Notes: generated by a model not told the origin, from the letters alone. A stretch of DNA of 11,251 nucleotides from Promethearchaeota archaeon (GCA_016839845.1 JAEOTL010000242.1:1-11251); one strand, 5' to 3'; positions 1 to 7,731 are shown, numbered from the stretch's first letter. Made by a program: numbers and translations.

Positions 1-444
1 GCAGCTAAAAATGGTGTTCCAATATTTGTACCTGCGTTTTCTGACTCAGAATTCGCATTGAAGCTTTTAAAATATGAATACTATAACGGTTACGATTTCC
101 AATTTGATATATTGGAGGATGTAAAGATCTATGCTGATATTATAAGAAAGTCAAAAGAATATGGAACTCTAATTATTGGTGGAGGTGTCCCGAGAAATTG
201 GGCACAACAAATTTTTCCTATGTTGGATGAATTTGATAATATTGATCGATTAGGTTATAATTATTCAGTTCGAATACACACAGCCATGGAGTATGATGGG
301 GGCCTTTCAGGAAGTACATTTTCCGAGGCTAAATCGTGGGGTAAATATGACCTAGAATCAAAACATGTGAGTGTTTGGTGTGATGCAACCATTGCACTTC
401 CATTTTTAATTACTGGTCTATTGCAAAGGTTAAAAATTATCTAA
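1..444 (+). CDS. dys: Deoxyhypusine synthase-family protein, 5'-truncated by the window edge
   Basis: This is the C-terminal 147 residues of a deoxyhypusine synthase (DHS) family enzyme; the reading frame is open from base 1, so the start lies outside the window and the internal TTG at 58 is not the start. DHS uses NAD and spermidine to put the aminobutyl group on a lysine of archaeal/eukaryotic IF5A in the cytoplasm. Visible blocks (numbered from base 1) are PIFVPAFSD (7-15), the NAD-binding GGGVPRNW (60-67), EYDGGLSG (97-104), SWGK (112-115), whose K115 aligns with the lysine that forms the enzyme-imine intermediate (human K329), and the VWCDATIALP strand (125-134). The human KHH segment containing catalytic H288 reads PRNW here, so a DHS-like homospermidine synthase role is possible. 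The gene ends TAA, 6 bases from the convergent PLP-enzyme gene. Family assignment is firm; exact substrate is not. Confidence 0.93.
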   Translation, partial: AAKNGVPIFVPAFSDSEFALKLLKYEYYNGYDFQFDILEDVKIYADIIRKSKEYGTLIIGGGVPRNWAQQIFPMLDEFDNIDRLGYNYSVRIHTAMEYDGGLSGSTFSEAKSWGKYDLESKHVSVWCDATIALPFLITGLLQRLKII

Positions 445-450
445 GATAAG

Positions 451-1749
451 CTATACTTTTTCAAGATAAATTACGTTGTTCAAATATTTAAATGCTTCTT
501 CTCTTTTCTTTTCATCAAGAGAGCATTCAGTGATTTTCCAAAATCTATATTCATGGTTTAGATATGCAGGACATTTGTCTCTAATCTTTTTCGGGCAATC
601 AGTAATTTGCCAGCACTGAAAAGTTGGTTGTTTAAAGAATTGGTGAAACTCTTTTGGGAGATTATCATAATCGGTACCTCGGTCTTTAATGAAACTCTCT
701 AACTCATTTGAATTATAAGTGTTCCAAAACAGAACATTTTTATATTTATTCTCCTCTTTTTTAAGGAAATCTAGCAATCCCGCCAAGGTCTTTCCCGTAT
801 ACGTTGTATCGAACTTAAACCCTTTGTCTTTTCCCTCTAAATCATACAGTAAATCGACCGCATCTTGACTACTTCTTGTTTTTATTCCATATCCCGAACC
901 GAGGTAACCCTCAAAAAACTCAAAGTCATCTTCAGTTACCTTAATTTTAGGTATTGTTTTATCTCGTTTACAGAGAAATTTAATAGCTTTATTTGCATTT
1001 CTCTTTACAGCAGAAGGATTAGCAAGAAAATCCTCATATACTGCCACTACATGAACTCTAGTTTTCAATCCAAAGAGTTTACATCCCGCAACTAAACCCG
1101 CACTCGTCCCTGTCGATCCCCCAGGGATATAAATAATTTCTGGTTCAGGGATAACACCTATATCAATTTGTTCCTTTAATTCTAATATAGCGTTTATAAA
1201 TCCTAAAGTTCCCAATGAGGTACCAAACCCGAAAAGAGGTGACCCTCCAGGAAACATAAAATAATATTTTGGATGAAAAAGTCGGAATAAAATCGCTCGA
1301 ATAAAGGCAGATACATCACCTTTACTAAGGTGAAGTTTTGATCCAAAATAATCAAATAATAATAATGATCGTTGCACATGCCAAGTAAGCGGTTGAGGAA
1401 ATAAATAAAGTTTGCATTCAATCGGTGGTTGTAAACCCATACATAAAATGGCACAAGCTGCTCCGTGATTTGTCCCAATACCCCCTACAGTGACTATACC
1501 TTTTTTCTTTTTCTTAAAGGCTTTCCCAAAGATAAACTCGAATTTCCGGAGCTTGTTCCCACCATATATGTGATGATTTTTATCATCACGTTTAATATAC
1601 AATTCTCCTCCTTTATAATTAAGATGCTTTTCAAGTTCAGTGAGTCGGTCAATATTAGTTGGAGTATTTGTAAGTAAGGGAAACCAGGGAACCTTTTTCT
1701 TTAAATTAGGGAATTTTTTAAACAAAAGCGGTTCATTTCTTTCCTTCAA
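451..1749 (-). CDS. PLP-dependent D-cysteine desulfhydrase / ACC deaminase-family enzyme with C-terminal CW-type Cys/Trp tail
   Basis: A 432-residue fold-type II PLP enzyme. The family includes D-cysteine desulfhydrase (D-cysteine to pyruvate, H2S, ammonia) and ACC deaminase; which reaction this one performs cannot be read from the sequence. Seen: YIKRDD (51-56), GGNKLRK (63-69) with K66 as the expected Schiff-base lysine, GGIGTNHG (89-96), the phosphate-binding GGSTGTSAG (210-218) and TYTGK (316-320). Residues 379-409 form an extra tail, CW-x4-C-x7-C-PAY ... FW-x4-C, resembling the small 'two-CW' domain; the second CW has become FW (F403). The start is TTG: an in-frame TAG lies 9 bases upstream, the next Met is residue 104, and the N-terminal FP-x7-PWFPL region is as expected for the family. 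An AGGT ribosome site lies about 8 bases before it. It follows the MBL-fold gene by 25 bases, so the two are probably one operon. Confidence 0.9.
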   Translation of the reverse strand: MKERNEPLLFKKFPNLKKKVPWFPLLTNTPTNIDRLTELEKHLNYKGGELYIKRDDKNHHIYGGNKLRKFEFIFGKAFKKKKKGIVTVGGIGTNHGAACAILCMGLQPPIECKLYLFPQPLTWHVQRSLLLFDYFGSKLHLSKGDVSAFIRAILFRLFHPKYYFMFPGGSPLFGFGTSLGTLGFINAILELKEQIDIGVIPEPEIIYIPGGSTGTSAGLVAGCKLFGLKTRVHVVAVYEDFLANPSAVKRNANKAIKFLCKRDKTIPKIKVTEDDFEFFEGYLGSGYGIKTRSSQDAVDLLYDLEGKDKGFKFDTTYTGKTLAGLLDFLKKEENKYKNVLFWNTYNSNELESFIKDRGTDYDNLPKEFHQFFKQPTFQCWQITDCPKKIRDKCPAYLNHEYRFWKITECSLDEKKREEAFKYLNNVIYLEKV

Positions 1750-1757
1750 ACCTAACT

Positions 1758-1763
1758 ACCTTT
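1758..1763 (-). promoter_or_regulatory. Shine-Dalgarno site for the TTG-initiated PLP-enzyme gene
   Basis: The minus strand reads AAAGGT here, ending 8 bases before the TTG at 1749-1747. It is inside the 25-base gap of the presumed operon. It supports the TTG start, since no ATG is available in frame for over 100 codons and an in-frame TAG lies immediately upstream. Confidence 0.5.
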
Positions 1764-1774
1764 AGCTTCTCTAA

Positions 1775-2671
1775 TTAATTTAAAATAAATCCATCTTCTT
1801 TAGGGGTGATAAGGTCTTGAGACAAATATTTATCAAAATGCTTCTCAATCATTACTAATTCTGAAATTACTTCAAAATTATAGGAATATCTTCGATATAT
1901 TAAGTTCTTATCTTTGAGATCTATTGGACGAATTGGTTGGTTTTCAGATAAATTCGATAAGATTCTTTCATCTCTTTTATATATTACGGACTTAAACTTA
2001 TCTAATTCTTCTTTGATCACATTTTTTCCTATAACAATCTCTCTATGTCCTAAAACAGCTATATTAATATCAAAGACTTTAAGCTGTTCAATGGATTTCT
2101 CAAGTTCCATCAAATTTGAGTCAATTGTTGCATAATATGGAAATCGCGTTAAGTCAATATCCCCAAAAAATGCGATTTTCGAATTCATTTCAATAAACGC
2201 ACAGTGTCCTGCTGTATGCCCCGGAGTAAATATTACCTTCACCCCCAGATCATCACCAACATCAATTATTTCATCGTCTTCAAAAGTCTTATAGATTTTT
2301 GTGTTTTTCATACCCATCATTCCAATCAACGCCCTAAAATCGTCTCCCGCTGGAGTATTTTCAACTCTGTATAAGGTATACATCATTTCAATATCTTCAA
2401 TGGGATCTTTGTCTTTTGCATGGCACATAAATTTCGAGTTTTCTAATAAATGATTACCAGGGATATGATCTTCATGCCAATGACTTAGAAGGACGGAGTT
2501 AATTGGAAATTCCTTTATTAGTTTGTTCATATATCTTGTTGAAATTCCCGTGTCTATTAAACAATCATCAATCAATAGAGAGTTTGAATAAGGATAGTTT
2601 CCTTTTCTCTCTCCTTCAATGAAATAGATGTTCTTAAAATCATCAGAAAGAGGTCGAATAAAATCATTCAT
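1775..2671 (-). CDS. MBL-fold metallo-hydrolase, LACTB2/glyoxalase II-like
   Basis: A 298-residue metallo-beta-lactamase-fold hydrolase, probably cytoplasmic (no signal peptide). The dinuclear metal site is complete: HWHEDH (64-69), GHTAGH (151-156, H156 as ligand), GD at 170-171 and GH at 208-209. Length and the region after about residue 215 (helical, with a YKRDERIL segment and a final KHFDKYLSQDLITP stretch) recall the winged-helix tail of LACTB2-like proteins, which helps to hold substrate; this match is by pattern only. The substrate is unknown; family members hydrolyse thioesters, lactones, phosphodiesters or nucleic acids. The ATG start has no SD but a possible TATA element (AATTATATC on the minus strand, 2709-2718) lies about 40 bases before it. 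It is the first gene of a two-gene unit with the PLP enzyme, and is divergent from the symporter gene. Confidence 0.92.
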   Translation of the reverse strand: MNDFIRPLSDDFKNIYFIEGERKGNYPYSNSLLIDDCLIDTGISTRYMNKLIKEFPINSVLLSHWHEDHIPGNHLLENSKFMCHAKDKDPIEDIEMMYTLYRVENTPAGDDFRALIGMMGMKNTKIYKTFEDDEIIDVGDDLGVKVIFTPGHTAGHCAFIEMNSKIAFFGDIDLTRFPYYATIDSNLMELEKSIEQLKVFDINIAVLGHREIVIGKNVIKEELDKFKSVIYKRDERILSNLSENQPIRPIDLKDKNLIYRRYSYNFEVISELVMIEKHFDKYLSQDLITPKEDGFILN

Positions 2672-2783
2672 AGCTGTTTATACCATTAGAAATTTGAGAA
2701 AATTAAAGGATATAATTGTCTTAAAGTTTTTGATTAATTAGACACTTAATATCTCTTCAAATAAGTGAATGACTTTTAACCCT

Positions 2784-2801
2784 AAAGAAGATTTTAATAT
2801 A
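2784..2801 (+). promoter_or_regulatory. BRE/TATA promoter of the GPH symporter gene
   Basis: A purine-rich AAAGAAG (2784-2790) precedes TTTAATATA (2793-2801), matching the archaeal BRE plus TATA arrangement. A start site about 25 bases downstream would give a leader of only 10 or so bases before the ATG at 2835; a GGTG at 2826-2829 could act as a weak ribosome site. The 163-base region 2672-2834 also serves the divergent MBL-fold gene. Confidence 0.55.
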
Positions 2802-2834
2802 ACAAAAACCTAATTATCTTCTACTGGTGTTTAA

Positions 2835-4271
2835 ATGACTGAAGTAGAAAAAAAATTTAAAATAGAACGTCAAACAAATATTAAATTTGCTTTAGGCGGT
2901 ATTGGTTTTAATTTAAGCGCGGGAATGTTTGCTGCGTGGTTAATGAATTTCTATATTAAAGTTATTAGAATTAATCCTCTTTTATGGGGCTTAGCGTGGA
3001 TTTTCTATATAGTTTGGAATGCAATAAATGATCCATTGATTGGATATTTAGGAGACCGTACAAGAACCAAATTAGGAAGAAGAGCACCCTGGCTGATTAT
3101 TGCTACTCCTGGGATCAGCATTGCATTTTTTTTCCTGTTCTTCCCGCCAAGTTTAGATCCCACCCTAACTAGTTCCCAATGGATATTTTTTTTCTGGTTA
3201 TTATTTACTCTACTTATATATGACACATTTTATACAATAATCGGGATAATGCAACAAGCCTTAGTAGCTGAGCTCACAATCCTTTCAGAAGAAAGAGCAA
3301 AAACAGGATTTTTCTGGGCGGTGGGAACGTTATTAGGGCAAGTAATTACTTTCATTTTGCCCTTTTTTCTAATAGTCAATGAAGCCCCCTATTCTCAGAA
3401 TCTCCCTGTTTTTAAATTTCTAGTAATCATTTTTGCTATAGTAGGGTTCTTCACATTAGCTATTATGTCATTTTGGATAAAGGAAAAAAAAGAATTTATG
3501 TATCAAGAAACAGAACGGATAGGGTTACTAGATTCAGTTAAATATACTCTGAAAAATAAAGGATTTATCATATTCACTGCTTTTACATTCATGTTAGTTT
3601 ATATTAGTTCTGCAATATATTCTCAAGTAAGCTTTTTTGTACAGGATGTGCTAAAAATTTCAAGTGGGAATATTCTATCCTCTCTCCCAATTTTTGTATT
3701 CATTTTTGCTAGCTTAATTGGATACCCAATAGGAATGATATTCAACAAGAAGTATGGAGGAAAAAAAGCAATCATTTACCTATCCTTTATAGCAATTTTC
3801 GGCTTAACAATACTTACGTTTGTATCAGATTTTACCACGTCAAATATCCTATTGTTTTTAATTGGGATTGGGTATGCTGCAGTACTACTTTTAGCACCGA
3901 TATTAATGGCAGACCTTATAGATGAAGACGAGCTTAAAACTAATCTAAGGAGAGAGGGCGCATATTTTGGCTCTTCTGCTCTTTTCACTAAACCTGCACA
4001 ATCTATAGCGGCAGCATTGACTGGATTCATATTAGTTCTAACAGGATATGATCAAAATGCAATAACTCAAGCACCCTTGGCCTTATTTGGCATAAAATTG
4101 AACATTGGATTAATTCCTGCCTTATTTTTTGTGGTAGGAACGTTGATAATAACGAAATTCCCAATTGATGGTTCAACAGTGGCATACAAGGAAATGAAGA
4201 AGGTGTTAGAAAAACTTCATGATGAAAAATTAGATTCCTTTTTGAAAACCAGTGAAACTAAACAAAATTGA
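2835..4271 (+). CDS. GPH-family (MFS) sugar:cation symporter
   Basis: A 478-residue polytopic membrane protein of the glycoside-pentoside-hexuronide:cation symporter family (MelB-like, part of the MFS). About twelve hydrophobic segments can be followed, with the family signature after TM2: NAINDPLIGYLGDRTRTKLGRR at 63-83 in two blocks (N65-D66-P67, then D74-R75-T76 and GRR 81-83). A second signature, MADLIDEDE (358-366) followed by RREGAYFG (372-379), is the conserved cytoplasmic loop of the C-terminal half. Such proteins move sugars or glycosides with H+ or Na+ across the cytoplasmic membrane; the substrate cannot be told. The C-terminus is a charged cytoplasmic tail from about 448. No glycosidase or sugar kinase lies nearby to suggest a substrate. 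It is preceded by its own promoter and ends 8 bases from the convergent proS. Confidence 0.92.
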   Translation: MTEVEKKFKIERQTNIKFALGGIGFNLSAGMFAAWLMNFYIKVIRINPLLWGLAWIFYIVWNAINDPLIGYLGDRTRTKLGRRAPWLIIATPGISIAFFFLFFPPSLDPTLTSSQWIFFFWLLFTLLIYDTFYTIIGIMQQALVAELTILSEERAKTGFFWAVGTLLGQVITFILPFFLIVNEAPYSQNLPVFKFLVIIFAIVGFFTLAIMSFWIKEKKEFMYQETERIGLLDSVKYTLKNKGFIIFTAFTFMLVYISSAIYSQVSFFVQDVLKISSGNILSSLPIFVFIFASLIGYPIGMIFNKKYGGKKAIIYLSFIAIFGLTILTFVSDFTTSNILLFLIGIGYAAVLLLAPILMADLIDEDELKTNLRREGAYFGSSALFTKPAQSIAAALTGFILVLTGYDQNAITQAPLALFGIKLNIGLIPALFFVVGTLIITKFPIDGSTVAYKEMKKVLEKLHDEKLDSFLKTSETKQN

Positions 4272-4279
4272 ATTGTTAC

Positions 4280-5755
4280 TTAGTAGCTTTTGGCGATATA
4301 TACAGTACAACTAGCAGGTTTTCCACATATTAAACATGTTGCGAACTCATTTTTTTCCTCATCAATCCTTTTTCCTTTAACTTCTCCCCCAATGTCTTTT
4401 TCAACTACCTCAGCACAAGCATACGCATCCATATCAATTGAGCAGAAACCACAACAAACTATTTTACCATTGTTGATTGCTTCAATTGCCGCATCTTTCT
4501 CATAGACACACTCGACCTGAGATTCAAAGTCGATTAAAGATTTCTCCTTTATTTCTTTAGTGTAATTAGCTGCAATATTTTCAATGGAGGAAGTTATATC
4601 CTTGAATTTTATAGTGATTTTTTCACCATTATGACGTTTTACTGCAATTAGCTGGTCTTTTTCGATATCTTTTGGGCCAATTTCAATTCGTATTGGCACT
4701 CCTTTTAATTCCCAAAAATAAAACTTATTCCCAACTGATTCATCAGATTCATCTAACTTGACAATGTATTTATCTTTAAGAATATTTTCTATTTCTTTTG
4801 CTTTCTTCAAAACGATATCTTCTTTCCCTTTAAAGATTATAGGAATAATTACTATTTGGACGGGGGCAAGATCAAAAGGTAACACTAATCCCTTGTCATC
4901 CCCGAGATATGCTATCATAGCACCATAATTCCTACTTTGAGCAGGTCCGTAGCAAGTCTGATACCCAAATTTTTCTTCTCCATCTGTATCTACAAATTTA
5001 ACATTAAATGGTTTTGAAAAAATCTGGCCCAATAAATGTGTTGAAGGCAACTGTAGAACTTTACCAGATCCCATTAAGGCGTCAGCAGCATATGTATGAA
5101 CTGCTCCTGGAAATTTATCCCATTCTGGTCTCTGAAAAAAGATAATAGGAATGCAACATTCGTCTTGAAGAATCTGATAAGTTGATTCCATATCCTCTTT
5201 AACTTGATCCATTGCTTCTTCCATTGTGGCAAACACGTTATGTGATTCAATCCAGTGGAACTCTCTTCCTCTAAGAAAGGGTCTTGTCATTTTCCCTTCA
5301 TATCTCCAAACTTGACAGGATAAATATCTTTTAAATGGAAGATCCTTATAACTCCTAATCCATAAAGAATACATTTTATATAACGCTGTCTCACTAGTTG
5401 GTCGAAGTGCTAGACGTTCTGATAATTTACCAGAACTTCCTGCTTCAGTTACCCAAAATACCTCAGGTGTAAATCCTTCCACATGTTCAGCTTCTAATAG
5501 GAAATTTGATTCTGGGATTAGAGAAGGCATTGTAAGAGGTAGATGACCTTTTTTATCTAATAGATCCTCAGTTTTTTTATACATTTTACGAATTGTCATC
5601 GTAGCCCATTCTCGATATACGACAAAACCTTTAATATTATACCTGATATCCGCTAATTCTGCTTTATTAATTAGTTCTGTATACCAACCAGAAAAATCTT
5701 CTTCTTTCGAGACTGTTATTCCCGTAATTGGGGCTTCCTTTTTCTTTTTGGCCAT
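4280..5755 (-). CDS. proS: Prolyl-tRNA synthetase, archaeal/eukaryotic type
   Basis: A 491-residue class II aminoacyl-tRNA synthetase charging tRNA-Pro in the cytoplasm. Order of parts: catalytic domain (about 20-300) with the motif 1 region near 60-85, RPTSET (118-123) for proline/ATP binding, motif 2 RYEGKMTRPFLRGREFHW (151-168), and motif 3 with SRNYGAM (274-280) followed by GDDKGLVLPFDLAP (285-298); anticodon-binding domain (about 300-405); and the C-terminal zinc domain of the archaeal/eukaryotic form, with CCGFC (434-438), C447, CLIC (474-477) and C483. The protein ends in SY, as is typical, since the terminal Tyr reaches back to the active site. There is no bacterial editing insertion. 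ATG is preceded by a TATA box about 32-41 bases upstream and no SD. The length is normal for the family. It is convergent with the symporter gene. Confidence 0.97.
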   Translation of the reverse strand: MAKKKKEAPITGITVSKEEDFSGWYTELINKAELADIRYNIKGFVVYREWATMTIRKMYKKTEDLLDKKGHLPLTMPSLIPESNFLLEAEHVEGFTPEVFWVTEAGSSGKLSERLALRPTSETALYKMYSLWIRSYKDLPFKRYLSCQVWRYEGKMTRPFLRGREFHWIESHNVFATMEEAMDQVKEDMESTYQILQDECCIPIIFFQRPEWDKFPGAVHTYAADALMGSGKVLQLPSTHLLGQIFSKPFNVKFVDTDGEEKFGYQTCYGPAQSRNYGAMIAYLGDDKGLVLPFDLAPVQIVIIPIIFKGKEDIVLKKAKEIENILKDKYIVKLDESDESVGNKFYFWELKGVPIRIEIGPKDIEKDQLIAVKRHNGEKITIKFKDITSSIENIAANYTKEIKEKSLIDFESQVECVYEKDAAIEAINNGKIVCCGFCSIDMDAYACAEVVEKDIGGEVKGKRIDEEKNEFATCLICGKPASCTVYIAKSY

Positions 5756-5786
5756 TCTCAGTCATTACAAATAATTCAGTAGAGAT

Positions 5787-5796
5787 TAAATATTTT
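5787..5796 (-). promoter_or_regulatory. TATA box of proS
   Basis: The minus strand reads AAAATATTTA, centred about 36 bases before the proS ATG at 5755. A start about 25 bases downstream predicts a leader near 10 bases, like the other single genes here. Confidence 0.5.
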
Positions 5797-5816
5797 ATTA
5801 GAACAACTTAATTCTA

Positions 5817-5849
5817 TTAAAAAAAAAATAATAAATAAAAAAAAAAGAG
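5817..5849 (-). terminator. T-rich terminator after the exported-protein gene
   Basis: On the minus strand two runs of ten T (5837-5846 and 5819-5828) follow the TGA stop at 5864 within 45 bases. Oligo-T runs without a hairpin are the usual archaeal intrinsic terminator. It separates this gene from proS, supporting independent transcripts. Confidence 0.65.
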
Positions 5850-5863
5850 GATTTGTTATAAAA

Positions 5864-6367
5864 TCATCTAAAGACATGTACAAAAAGGGTTTGTTCTTGG
5901 ACATAATCTGCGGTAGAATCTCCCATGAAAGATACAGATACCGTGTGTTGTCCCGCAGCAATGGTAGAGTTAAAATGTTGTAGAACTACAGAGATTCTCC
6001 TACCATCAGCATCACCACCATCATCATTATATCTCCAAATGTGAACATAAGGAGAATACAAGCGAATACCATCAACCACGAAACGAAAATACATACCTGA
6101 GGTAGGTGCAGAACTATCGTCAATACCAGCAATTGCTACATAAGAAAAATAAACTGTTTCTCCCGCATTTACAGTAAAATCGACTAATAAACCAGAATTG
6201 GGATCCCAAGCACTTCCAGAAGGCACATAATTTGTACTTGCATAGTAATCATAGTACTGGCGTGAACTTGGCGGAACTTGAACAAAGAATTGATCATAGG
6301 ATAACCATCCGAGTGCAGCTATCCCTATAATTATCCCAATTATACCTATTGCTTTTCCATTACTCAT
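5864..6367 (-). CDS. Small N-terminally anchored exported protein, function unknown
   Basis: A 167-residue protein I do not recognise at family level. Residues 1-5 are short and polar with a Lys, followed by a Gly/Ile-rich hydrophobic stretch (about 6-22) that would act as a signal anchor or uncleaved signal peptide, leaving the rest outside the cell. The ectodomain (about 30-167) is rich in Tyr, Val, Ser and Asp with alternating hydrophobic residues and no cysteine, suggesting a compact beta-sandwich; it ends in a beta-like LFVHVFR. N133-S-T is a possible N-glycosylation site. My impression, not checkable here, is that Asgard genomes hold many proteins with this type of Gly/Ile anchor. It has its own TATA-like element and T-rich terminator, so it appears to be a single-gene unit. 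The gene call is solid; the role is unknown. Confidence 0.85.
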   Translation of the reverse strand: MSNGKAIGIIGIIIGIAALGWLSYDQFFVQVPPSSRQYYDYYASTNYVPSGSAWDPNSGLLVDFTVNAGETVYFSYVAIAGIDDSSAPTSGMYFRFVVDGIRLYSPYVHIWRYNDDGGDADGRRISVVLQHFNSTIAAGQHTVSVSFMGDSTADYVQEQTLFVHVFR

Positions 6368-6403
6368 AATTAAACATCACATCTAGTTTTAACATTATTC
6401 GAG

Positions 6404-6413
6404 ATTTAAAATA
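6404..6413 (-). promoter_or_regulatory. TATA box of the exported-protein gene
   Basis: The minus strand reads TATTTTAAAT, 37-46 bases before the ATG at 6367, which predicts a short leader of about 15 bases. It sits in the 179-base divergent region shared with the methyltransferase gene. Confidence 0.5.
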
Positions 6414-6506
6414 CAATATTAAAGTAAAGTCTATTAATTTAAATCCATCTTTCCATGGCTGTTTTCTTTTGATAAACATGGGTTAAGTTCTTTAACTACG
6501 GATTTT

Positions 6507-6520
6507 TTTAAAATAAATAA
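6507..6520 (+). promoter_or_regulatory. TATA box of the URO-D-like methyltransferase gene
   Basis: TTTAAAATAAATAA lies 27-40 bases before the ATG at 6547. There is no Shine-Dalgarno sequence before the ATG (GTGAATTATC), consistent with a leaderless or near-leaderless transcript. Confidence 0.5.
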
Positions 6521-6546
6521 TATTACTGTTTATTATGTGAATTATC

Positions 6547-7716
6547 ATGAACTCAAGAGAACGCGTCCGAGCTGCTCTTCATTTTAAGAATCCTGATAAA
6601 GTGCCTGTATTCAATTTAGCTTTCGGGGATATAGGTCCCATTCCCCTTATTTATTCTCAAACATGGAAACCTGGGTGGAATAAGGGAGAAGAAGGATTGT
6701 TTCCTCATGTGAGGGGATCATATAACTGGGATAGACCTGAATGGGCAAAAGATAATCCCAATTACGAAGGGAACAAATGGAGAAGCATTCCCCATGAGGA
6801 AATTGATGAATGGGGATGCATATGGACCATGAAAGGAAATGACCAAAATATGGGGCATCCTGGACGTCCTTCTCTGTTAGATTGGAACGATCATCCCGCT
6901 TATAAAGAGAAATATACACCCTCGGCAGAAGATAGAAGCAGATTTGAATTCGCCCAGGAGATAACGACCAAATTTCCCGAAGATAGTTACCGCCTACTTT
7001 TATTCCCTACTTTCGGGCCGTCGCAAGTAGTAGCTGCCATGAGGGGATTTAATATCTATTTAATGGATCATCGAAAATTCCCTCGAGAACTTGAGACAGC
7101 ATTAGATCTTGTGGCAGATTATCATATTAAACTGATGAGAAATAGCGTTAAGTATGGATTGAAACCGGATGGAATATGGATAGTCGATGATCTCGGGGAA
7201 CAAAAAGGCCCATTTTTCAACCCTAAGATGTTTAAAAAACATTATGAAGCTTCTTATACATCTATTATCGATGAAGCCCATGATCTTGGGATGGATGCAC
7301 ATTTACACTGTTGTGGTAAAATAGATCGCTTGATCCCTGTTTTTATAGAATGGGGTTTGGATGCTATTGAACTTGATAGTCCTCGAATGAGTGGATATCC
7401 CGATCTAAGTCCCTATCGTGGTAAAATAATGTTTTGGGGGTGTGTAAATATTCAATCTATCTACACCCAAGGCACCCCTAGGGAAGTTGAGAGAGAAGTA
7501 TGGCATATGGTGAGAAATCTTGGTACGAAGGATGGTGGTTTCGGAGCGTATTTCTACCCTACCCCAAAAGATTTGAAAACACCGCGAATAAACATTAAAG
7601 CTTTTCAAAAAGGGCTTGATAAATATGGAACCTATTCAAACATCCCATCAACATGGTGGGATTATCCCACTCCAGAAAAATGGAACGATTTTGAGGTTCC
7701 TCCTCTCCCTCAATAG
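6547..7716 (+). CDS. Uroporphyrinogen decarboxylase (URO-D)/MtaA-like methyltransferase
   Basis: A 389-residue cytoplasmic TIM-barrel protein of the URO-D superfamily. It starts with the family's NSRERVRAALHFKNPDKVP block (2-20). The zinc-thiol site of the MtaA/CmuA-type methyltransferase branch is seen as H254-x-C256 in HLHCCGK plus C299 in FWGCVN, followed by NIQ in place of the usual DTQ-like turn. True heme-pathway URO-D lacks this H-x-C...C set, so a corrinoid-linked methyl transfer (methylated corrinoid protein to a thiol or other acceptor) is more likely than porphyrin decarboxylation. The Trp-rich insert at about 38-95 and Trp/Pro-rich end (369-389) are not part of the core I know. 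No corrinoid protein or partner methyltransferase lies in the window, so donor and acceptor are unknown. It has its own promoter and ends 15 bases from the convergent 246-residue gene. Confidence 0.88.
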   Translation: MNSRERVRAALHFKNPDKVPVFNLAFGDIGPIPLIYSQTWKPGWNKGEEGLFPHVRGSYNWDRPEWAKDNPNYEGNKWRSIPHEEIDEWGCIWTMKGNDQNMGHPGRPSLLDWNDHPAYKEKYTPSAEDRSRFEFAQEITTKFPEDSYRLLLFPTFGPSQVVAAMRGFNIYLMDHRKFPRELETALDLVADYHIKLMRNSVKYGLKPDGIWIVDDLGEQKGPFFNPKMFKKHYEASYTSIIDEAHDLGMDAHLHCCGKIDRLIPVFIEWGLDAIELDSPRMSGYPDLSPYRGKIMFWGCVNIQSIYTQGTPREVEREVWHMVRNLGTKDGGFGAYFYPTPKDLKTPRINIKAFQKGLDKYGTYSNIPSTWWDYPTPEKWNDFEVPPLPQ

Positions 7717-7731
7717 AATAAATCTTAAATA

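Noticed and set aside
58..444. TTG at 58 as start of a 128-residue protein
   Set aside because: The frame is open to base 1 and the upstream residues (PIFVPAFSD) belong to the deoxyhypusine synthase family, so this is a truncated gene.
5776..5961. Minus-strand 61-codon frame overlapping the end of the exported-protein gene
   Set aside because: It lies largely in the poly-T terminator region (Phe/Ile/Leu-rich translation) and overlaps a better gene.
6547..7716. Reading the methyltransferase as the heme enzyme HemE
   Set aside because: It has the H-x-C...C zinc set of the MtaA/CmuA branch and no other heme-pathway genes are nearby.
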